10,753 bases of DNA from Clostridiales bacterium UBA1770 (GTDB lineage: Bacteria; Bacillota; Clostridia; Oscillospirales; CAG-272), in the NCBI GenBank assembly GCA_002315325.1, contig DCGU01000052.1, positions 31,858 to 42,610 of the forward strand, written 5' to 3'. Positions 6,536 through 10,753 of the stretch are shown piece by piece; positions within the stretch are counted from its first letter, which is position 1; each line of letters starts with the position of its first letter. The notes beneath the pieces are model-generated. The model had not been told where the DNA came from. It saw only the letters and a program-made list of their open reading frames with translations, and made no database searches. The translations under genes were made by a program, and so were the position numbers.

Positions 6536-6623
6536 GTGTGGCGGTCACGCCGCACATTTCACGTCCGCAGGACATTTCACACGCGGCAGCGTATTTCACA
6601 AATGCCGCAGGCATTTATTTCAC
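6536..6623. repeat. Hairpin array 2: four hairpins with ATTTCAC spacers
   Basis: Hairpins in order: GTGTGGCG-GTCA-CGCCGCAC (6536-6555, one T/G pair), GTCC-GCA-GGAC (6563-6573), ACGC-GGCA-GCGT (6581-6592), AAATGCC-GCA-GGCATTT (6600-6616). Spacers ATTTCAC start at 6556, 6574, 6593 and 6617. The order matches array 1, but the second hairpin is different in sequence and length while still a perfect palindrome. The last spacer overlaps the 3' end of nrnA. Confidence 0.9.
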
Positions 6624-7601
6624 TTCATTATGTGCCAGCACGTATTCCCGTTGCAGCTTGTCGGCATCGTGCAGCAGGGCCTGCATTTCCGCTGCGTTGT
6701 GCACCGTGGCACCGCTGGCAAAGGCGTGACCGCCGCCGTGGTACTTTTCGGCCATGGTATTGATGACGATGAAGCGTGAGCGCAGACGAACGCGCGTCGT
6801 ACCGTCACCGTTGTCGATGAAGACGATGCGGATCATACTGCCCTTGATATCGTTCAACAGCAGCACCGTATTGCCGGCCTGTTCGTGCGTCAGGTGGTAT
6901 TTTTCCTGTGTTTCCTGCGTGATATACAGCCAGGCAACGCCGGCCTCCGTCCGCTGTATTTGGGCCGTCGTTTGTGCACAGAAGAGCTTATATTCGTAAT
7001 CTTCCAGGTACAAGTTGGCAAACATACGCGAGGTATCGAAGCCGTACGCCAACAGATCGGCGCAAATGCGCATGGTTTCGGGCGTTGTGCCGAATTGAAA
7101 ACGCCCTGTGTCGGTGACAATGCCGACGTACAACTCCAGTGCTGCCTCGGCGTCCATTTTGAGCACGTCGGCGTAGGTTGCGGCCAAATCGGCAATCATT
7201 TCACTCGTGGCACCGCGGTGCGGTTCCACCCAGCACAGGTCCCCAAAGGGTTCCACGTTCGGATGGTGGTCGATTTTGATGAAGAAATCCCCGCGGGCAT
7301 AATCCTTATTCGCCATACGGTTCAGGACCGCGCAGTCAAGGGCGATGACCAGCGCCCCCTCGTAGAAGGAAACGTCGCAGGTATCCTCCGGCTCCAGGAA
7401 GGACAGACTGTCGGGCACGATGCCGGTATTGACAACACGCACGTCTTTGTCCGGCCACGTCAGGCGAATGATACGCGCCAAGGCCAGGGATGAGCCCATA
7501 GCGTCCCCGTCCGGGTTTTCGTGACGGCAAAGGACAATGCGGTCGTGTTTTTGTATTTGCGCAAGGATTGCGTCGGTAATCGTTTTGTTTTCGGTAATCA
7601 T
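6615..7601 (-). CDS. nrnA: DHH/DHHA1 phosphoesterase, NrnA-type nanoRNase/pAp phosphatase
   Basis: 328-residue cytosolic phosphoesterase. Family members hydrolyse 3'-phosphoadenosine 5'-phosphate to AMP and degrade very short RNA oligonucleotides, using manganese. Motifs: RHENPDGDAMGSS (Asp31 and Asp33), ALDC (Asp89), the signature DHH at 111-113, TDTGRF (Asp164), and the DHHA1 glycine motif HGGGHAFASGA at about 288-298. Length matches NrnA (about 310-330). The start lies 4 bases after the stop of the ATPase gene upstream, and no Shine-Dalgarno sequence is visible, which suggests translation by coupling or reinitiation. The last two residues (Val-Lys) and part of the stop codon come from the ATTTCAC spacer of hairpin array 2. 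A cyclic-dinucleotide-specific relative is possible, but there is no N-terminal membrane or GGDEF-like part as in GdpP. Confidence 0.92.
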   Translation of the reverse strand: MITENKTITDAILAQIQKHDRIVLCRHENPDGDAMGSSLALARIIRLTWPDKDVRVVNTGIVPDSLSFLEPEDTCDVSFYEGALVIALDCAVLNRMANKDYARGDFFIKIDHHPNVEPFGDLCWVEPHRGATSEMIADLAATYADVLKMDAEAALELYVGIVTDTGRFQFGTTPETMRICADLLAYGFDTSRMFANLYLEDYEYKLFCAQTTAQIQRTEAGVAWLYITQETQEKYHLTHEQAGNTVLLLNDIKGSMIRIVFIDNGDGTTRVRLRSRFIVINTMAEKYHGGGHAFASGATVHNAAEMQALLHDADKLQREYVLAHNEVK

Positions 7602-7605
7602 AGTA

Positions 7606-8712
7606 TTATTCGGCCGTGCAGGGAATACGTTCCTCGGTCAGGGCATCAAACAAAAAGACTTTGGTAGGTTTGAGAGAGAAACGAACGGTTTCGTTATTTT
7701 CATTCGGCATGGTATCGGACGGGATGATGGCACGCAGCGTGTTCGCGGCGTTTTGGCAGGCTGCATGCGCGGCCACAACGCTGACGTCACGTCCCATGAC
7801 CTCTACGGCTTTCATGCTGCAGACCAAAGGCCCGTTTTCGTCAACGATAAAGCCCTCGGGGCGGATGCCGACGAAAACGTCACGGTCAGCGACGTCGGGC
7901 GCGTCCATGATGCAGTCATCACCGACGTACAGCTTTTCAGCCTTGACGTGACCGGTAAAGACGTTGATGGGCGGGGTGCCCAAAAACTTGGCAACGAAGA
8001 GATTGACGGGGCTGTCGTATACTTCCTGCGGCTTTCCGGTCTGCTGTACCGTGCCGGCCTTCATAACGACGATGCAGTCGGAAATACTCATGGCTTCTTC
8101 CTGGTCGTGCGTGACGAATATGGTGGTGATACCGGTTTCACGCTGAATGCGGCGCAGTTCTTCCCGCGTCTGCAGGCGCAGGCGGGCGTCCAGGTTGGAA
8201 AGCGGTTCGTCCAACAGCAATACCTTGGGCATCTTGACCAGGGCTCTGGCAATGGCAACGCGCTGCTGCTGACCGCCGGACAATTCGTTGGGTCTGCGTT
8301 CCATATAGGGGCGAATTTGCACCAGGTCGGCAGCTTCTTCGGCACGGCGGTTCATTTCCTCCCGTGTCAGTTTTTCCTTGCCTTTGAGGTTTTCCAGGGG
8401 GAACGTGATATTTTGCCGTACCGTCAGGTGCGGATAAAGCGCATAGTTTTGGAAGACCAAGCCGACGCCGCGCACTTCGGGCGGAACCGTCGTGACGTTA
8501 TCGTCGCCGAAATAGATGGAGCCGGACGTGGGGGCTTCCAACCCGCAAATCATATACAGCATGGTACTTTTGCCGCAGCCGGAGGGCCCCAGCAGCGCCA
8601 AGAGTTTGCCGTCGGGAATTTCAAAGGAAAAATCGCTCACGGCGGTAACGACACCGCCGTTTTTGCCGCGTGCGGGGAATTGTTTTGTCAGATGGTCCAA
8701 TACGACTTTCAT
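7606..8712 (-). CDS. ugpC: MalK/MsmX/UgpC-type ABC importer ATPase, orphan
   Basis: 368-residue ATPase subunit of a carbohydrate-type ABC importer, acting on the cytosolic face of the membrane. Visible: Walker A GPSGCGKST (42-50, Lys48), Q-loop Gln88 in VFQNYALYPH, signature LSGGQQQR (144-151), Walker B LLLDEP (Asp168, Glu169), D-loop SNLDA, switch His202 in VTHDQEEAMS, then a C-terminal OB/TOBE region with GIRPEGF. Length and regulatory domain fit UgpC/MsmX, about 365 residues. GGAGG lies 8 bases before ATG. No permease or solute-binding protein gene is nearby, as is common for MsmX-type ATPases that energise several sugar importers encoded elsewhere; that shared role is inference. The stop codon is 4 bases before the nrnA start, so the two are one operon. 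The exact sugar is unknown. Confidence 0.93.
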   Translation of the reverse strand: MKVVLDHLTKQFPARGKNGGVVTAVSDFSFEIPDGKLLALLGPSGCGKSTMLYMICGLEAPTSGSIYFGDDNVTTVPPEVRGVGLVFQNYALYPHLTVRQNITFPLENLKGKEKLTREEMNRRAEEAADLVQIRPYMERRPNELSGGQQQRVAIARALVKMPKVLLLDEPLSNLDARLRLQTREELRRIQRETGITTIFVTHDQEEAMSISDCIVVMKAGTVQQTGKPQEVYDSPVNLFVAKFLGTPPINVFTGHVKAEKLYVGDDCIMDAPDVADRDVFVGIRPEGFIVDENGPLVCSMKAVEVMGRDVSVVAAHAACQNAANTLRAIIPSDTMPNENNETVRFSLKPTKVFLFDALTEERIPCTAE

Positions 8713-8765
8713 GCGTATTGCCTCCTTTACGAACTGTTTTCTGTTATCTTTGTCTGTTTTGTCGG

Positions 8766-8783
8766 AAAAAGCCGATACGGCTT
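8766..8783 (-). terminator. Weak terminator after the phosphoesterase gene
   Basis: On the minus strand AAGCCG-TAT-CGGCTT forms a 6-base stem followed by three more T. It begins inside the stop codon of the phosphoesterase gene. The U-tract is short, so read-through into the ATPase gene is likely. Confidence 0.5.
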
Positions 8784-9732
8784 ACTGCAGCGGATATTCG
8801 GCGTAGGGTTTGCCGTCACGAATGACGACGGTCGTGAACTCGTGGTCATAATAGTTGCGGGGACGGAAGACAACCCTGTCGTCGTACACTTCCAACTGCA
8901 TGCCGATGCCCTGGCTGGCGTCGTCGCAATAGGCATTACCGCAGGCCGTCGTCGGGAAGTTGATCATGCGCAGGCCGTCCTCGATTTCAAAAGTGGAAAA
9001 GCCTTCGCGTTCCATCATGCTCTCGCCGGAAAGGCCCATGTGGGAGTGCCCGCTGAGATAATAGACGTTTTTGTATTTTTTCATAATGGCAGCGACCTGT
9101 TCGGAGCGGTCACCGATGCCGCCCTCATCTGCAGGCCAATTAGGGTCTGCCGGATAGCCCCACGTGCGCGGCAGACCGTGACGTCCGTTGAGTGCCTGAT
9201 GGCAGAAAACAAAGATGGGTTTGCCGCTCTTACCGGCCTTTTCCATCTCCTTTTCAAACCAGGCAATCTGCTCGTCCGAGATATAGGCGGCGCAGCCGCC
9301 GTCCTTTTCACTGCCCAGGAAAATCAGGTGATAGCCGTTGACCACTTCGGCAAAATAGGTGTTGTCAATCTTTCTGCCGCAAATGATTTCGGTATATTCC
9401 TTGAAATAGTTGATGGCGTCGTAGGGATGGTCGTCATCTCCCCACGTGTCGTGGTTGCCGATGCAGAGCAAAATCCGTTCGGCAGGGTTGTGACCGGCGT
9501 AGCATTCCTTTACCATATCCCAGTTTTGTTTGATGCCGTCCGACGTGTTGTCGCCGATGGTGATGAAGGCGTCGGTGCGAACGGTGTTTTCCTCGGCGTC
9601 AATGACGGCCGCCGTCAGCAGCGCCTGCGGCCAGGCGGGCGTGCGGTGCAGGTAGTCGATGTGCGTGTCGCTGACAATGGTGCAGTTCAACCGTACGTTG
9701 TCGTACAGGGGCTTTATCGGTGTTCTGTTCAT
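8782..9732 (-). CDS. Calcineurin-like metallophosphoesterase
   Basis: 316-residue two-metal phosphoesterase. All five family blocks are present: SDTHID (Asp22, His24), GDN (60-62), GNHDTW (Asn93, His94), FCHQ (His178) and SGHSHMG (His229, His231). No signal peptide or membrane helix is visible, so the protein is probably cytosolic. The family includes cyclic-nucleotide phosphodiesterases and many phosphomonoesterases and diesterases; the substrate cannot be assigned. AGAAAGGA ends 10 bases before ATG, a slightly long spacing. The gene lies 91 bases after the SGNH hydrolase and 69 before the ATPase, all on the same strand. Confidence 0.9.
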   Translation of the reverse strand: MNRTPIKPLYDNVRLNCTIVSDTHIDYLHRTPAWPQALLTAAVIDAEENTVRTDAFITIGDNTSDGIKQNWDMVKECYAGHNPAERILLCIGNHDTWGDDDHPYDAINYFKEYTEIICGRKIDNTYFAEVVNGYHLIFLGSEKDGGCAAYISDEQIAWFEKEMEKAGKSGKPIFVFCHQALNGRHGLPRTWGYPADPNWPADEGGIGDRSEQVAAIMKKYKNVYYLSGHSHMGLSGESMMEREGFSTFEIEDGLRMINFPTTACGNAYCDDASQGIGMQLEVYDDRVVFRPRNYYDHEFTTVVIRDGKPYAEYPLQ

Positions 9733-9784
9733 AATCTATCATCCTTTCTGCCTGTGCAGTCCTGTTATCGTATGAAATAATCGG

Positions 9785-9813
9785 TCAATTGTTGAACGCA
9801 GGGTTACAATTGA
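9785..9813. repeat. 8-base inverted repeat between SGNH hydrolase and phosphoesterase genes
   Basis: TCAATTGT (9785-9792) and ACAATTGA (9806-9813) form a perfect inverted repeat with a 13-base spacer. The arms contain the palindrome CAATTG. No U-tract follows, so it is not a standard terminator; it could be an operator for the phosphoesterase gene, whose start is 53 bases away, or an mRNA hairpin. No clear promoter was found in this gap. Confidence 0.4.
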
Positions 9814-9823
9814 TGATACGGCA

Positions 9824-10471
9824 TTATTTAAGAATATCTTTTTCGGGTGACATCTCAACGTTGAAATCCGGCATCGTCAAACTGTTATAGTCAACGTCAA
9901 GAATGGGGCATACGGATTTGAGCACCGCTTTGGTGATGATTTCACGTCCCAGAGGCACGTTAAAGTGTGTCTTATCCGAATGAACGGCGTCCGGGTCCTG
10001 CGCCTTGAGCAGGGTATTTAGGTCGTTGACGGCCATGCCGTACTTTTTAACAATTCCTGTGGCGGCTGCATTGAGCTCGTCAATATCGGCGTTCCTGCGG
10101 GCAAACCAAAAATCAAATTTTTCTTCCTGTACGGGCGTTGAGGTTGCAAAGACCATTTTGGCCGACGGATAATAATTCTGCAGCCGTTTACAAATGCGTT
10201 CAATATAATAGGCGTAGATATCAACCGGCGTCTGCGGGTCTTCACCGCAGGCACGGATACAGTCGTGGAGCCCCGTGTTCCAATGGACGCAATCCACGTC
10301 ACGACCCACCCGCAATTCTGCTTCCCAGTTGCCGATACTCATCAGGGTATAGGCGGCAAAACGGGCATTGTTGTCGTGCCATACAACCTCGGCTTTTCCG
10401 GCCAGTGCAGCCTTGACGTAGGCACAGTACTGCATACGGATGGAGTCGCCGATTAAATACAGTTTTTTCAT
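9824..10471 (-). CDS. SGNH/GDSL-type hydrolase
   Basis: 215-residue serine esterase/lipase-type hydrolase. Block I is LIGDSIRMQY with nucleophile Ser10; block III is WNTGLHD (Asn65); block V is DKTHFN with Asp166 and His169, completing the catalytic set. The start at 10471 is chosen because block I begins 7 residues later, as is usual, and GAGG lies 9 bases upstream. An in-frame ATG at 10594 would add 41 unlikely residues and lies upstream of the predicted promoter. There is no signal peptide, so the enzyme is probably cytosolic. The family includes acetyl-xylan, rhamnogalacturonan and other carbohydrate esterases; the substrate is unknown. It is the first gene of the minus-strand series and may be cotranscribed with the phosphoesterase. 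Confidence 0.88.
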   Translation of the reverse strand: MKKLYLIGDSIRMQYCAYVKAALAGKAEVVWHDNNARFAAYTLMSIGNWEAELRVGRDVDCVHWNTGLHDCIRACGEDPQTPVDIYAYYIERICKRLQNYYPSAKMVFATSTPVQEEKFDFWFARRNADIDELNAAATGIVKKYGMAVNDLNTLLKAQDPDAVHSDKTHFNVPLGREIITKAVLKSVCPILDVDYNSLTMPDFNVEMSPEKDILK

Positions 10472-10512
10472 GGCGGTGTACCTCGCAAAAATGAAAAATC
10501 TTTCCTTATTAT

Positions 10513-10541
10513 ATTGTATCATAAAAAGGTTAAAAGGACAA
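10513..10541 (-). promoter_or_regulatory. Predicted promoter of the SGNH hydrolase gene
   Basis: On the minus strand TTGTCC (10541-10536), a 17-base spacer and TACAAT (10518-10513) with TG one base upstream (extended -10). A second -10-like TATAAT overlaps at 10513-10508 but has a poorer -35. It lies between the tRNA terminator and the hydrolase start, about 40 bases before the ATG. Confidence 0.65.
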
Positions 10542-10574
10542 TACGGACTTGCACGGCAGCTACAGCGCCTCGAC

Positions 10575-10612
10575 AAAAAATAACAGGTCTGCAATAATGC
10601 AGACCTGTTATT
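10575..10612 (-). terminator. Terminator of the tRNA operon
   Basis: Read on the minus strand, a perfect 15-base stem (10612-10598 with 10593-10579), loop TTAT, then a run of T (10580-10575). It begins directly at the 3' end of the tRNA-Tyr gene. On the plus strand it has no following T-run beyond TT, so it acts for the minus strand. Confidence 0.92.
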
Positions 10613-10696
10613 GGTGGGGGATGGTGGATTCGGACCACCGAAGGCAGTGCCAGCAGATTTACAGTCTGTCCCCTTTGGCCACTCGGGAACCCACCC
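10612..10696 (-). tRNA. tRNA-Tyr (anticodon GUA), irregular, possibly degenerate
   Basis: 85 bases with the layout of a bacterial tRNA-Tyr: D-arm beginning TTCCCGAGTGGCC, anticodon loop CTGTAAA (anticodon GTA), long variable arm with GGC-ACT-GCC, T-arm GGTGG-TCCGAAT-CCACC, and a 3' CCA at 10614-10612. Several positions are off. The acceptor arms GGGTGGG and ATCCCCC leave T4 against C69 and G7 against A66. The first anticodon-stem pair is A27 against C43. The T-loop has C where U55 is nearly universal. Reading the acceptor instead as GGTGGG with CCCACC, without encoded CCA, gives six perfect pairs but leaves extra bases next to the T-stem. Type is clear; function is uncertain. Confidence 0.8.
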
Positions 10697-10710
10697 ATAT
10701 TAAATTACAA

Positions 10711-10753
10711 AGCCGATGATCGGACTCGAACCGATAACCTGCTGATTACAAAT
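10711..10753 (-). tRNA. tRNA-Thr (anticodon UGU), 3' part only
   Basis: The 3' half of a tRNA, cut by the window edge. Anticodon loop TTTGTAA (anticodon TGT), 3' anticodon-stem strand TCAGC, T-arm ATCGG-TTCGAGT-CCGAT, acceptor strand CATCGGC and discriminator T. CCA is not encoded. It precedes tRNA-Tyr by 14 bases in the same direction, so the two share a transcript ending at 10575. The Thr(UGU)-Tyr order is also found in other bacteria, such as the E. coli thrU-tyrU operon. Confidence 0.9.

Larger units (their letters stand above)
6302..6623. repeat. Two diverged copies of a terminator-plus-hairpin-array element
   Basis: Bases about 6302-6441 recur at about 6490-6623, offset by 187-188. Both copies read AACAATC, the same terminator hairpin, CCTTAACGTG, then four hairpins each followed by ATTTCAC. 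Copy 1 has one extra hairpin (6442-6462). A linker of about 27 bases (6463-6489) with no feature I recognise joins them. This covers nearly all of the 343-base gap between the two converging genes; no open reading frame here looks real. Confidence 0.9.

Noticed and set aside
6349..6623. CRISPR array
   Set aside because: The constant word is only 7 bases, the units between are palindromes of 11-21 bases and repeat between arrays, and there are no cas genes.
6349..6763. Small plus-strand frames over the hairpin arrays (61-75 codons)
   Set aside because: They translate the repeats or the antisense of nrnA, lack ribosome binding sites and resemble no protein.
7537..9780. 747-codon open frame on the plus strand opposite the ATPase and phosphoesterase genes
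   Set aside because: Antisense shadow. The genes beneath it have complete motif sets, and they rarely use TTA, CTA or TCA codons, which leaves the codon-aligned opposite frame free of stops. Its translation resembles no family.
10730..10739. ACCGATAACC in the tRNA-Thr gene, identical to the heptamer consensus of the 5040 array
   Set aside because: It is part of the T-arm and variable region of the tRNA and occurs once, so a chance match is the simplest explanation.

Overview
The window reads as chromosomal DNA of an uncultured Gram-positive bacterium of the class Clostridia, probably from a gut community. This is an inference from gene content: strong purine-rich ribosome binding sites, a BspA-like leucine-rich-repeat lipoprotein, a surface protein with Listeria-Bacteroides type repeats, an MsmX/UgpC-type sugar-importer ATPase, a clostridial-looking CysRS and NrnA, and a tRNA-Thr(UGU)/tRNA-Tyr(GUA) pair. 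No phage, transposase, CRISPR or defence genes are visible.

Layout. Bases 1-761 (minus) hold the N-terminal 253 residues of cysteinyl-tRNA synthetase. A divergent promoter region (808-902) separates it from three plus-strand genes: a large surface protein with three repeats and three C-terminal membrane helices (955-3102), a full-length ABC exporter half-transporter (3233-5029), and a BspA-like lipoprotein (5198-6271). They end at a strong terminator (6309-6340). The gaps before the exporter and the lipoprotein hold structured or repetitive DNA, including an 18-unit heptanucleotide array (5040-5165). From 10471 down to 6615 four minus-strand genes follow: an SGNH hydrolase, a calcineurin-like phosphoesterase, an orphan MalK-type importer ATPase and an NrnA-type DHH phosphoesterase; the last two are 4 bases apart. 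At the right edge lie a tRNA-Tyr gene with several irregular positions, its terminator, and a truncated tRNA-Thr gene.

The most unusual part is the 343-base convergent gap between the lipoprotein and nrnA (6272-6614). It carries two diverged copies of a composite element: a rho-independent terminator followed by a string of small perfect hairpins separated by the invariant heptamer ATTTCAC. Hairpin arms differ between copies but still pair, and the last heptamer of copy 2 supplies the final two codons and part of the stop codon of nrnA. I know of no established function for this element.

How the genes cooperate is mostly unknown. The three plus-strand genes form a plausible cell-envelope cluster (two exported proteins around an exporter), but nothing in the sequence names the exporter's substrate. 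The minus-strand genes look like housekeeping hydrolases plus an ATPase whose permeases and binding proteins must be elsewhere.
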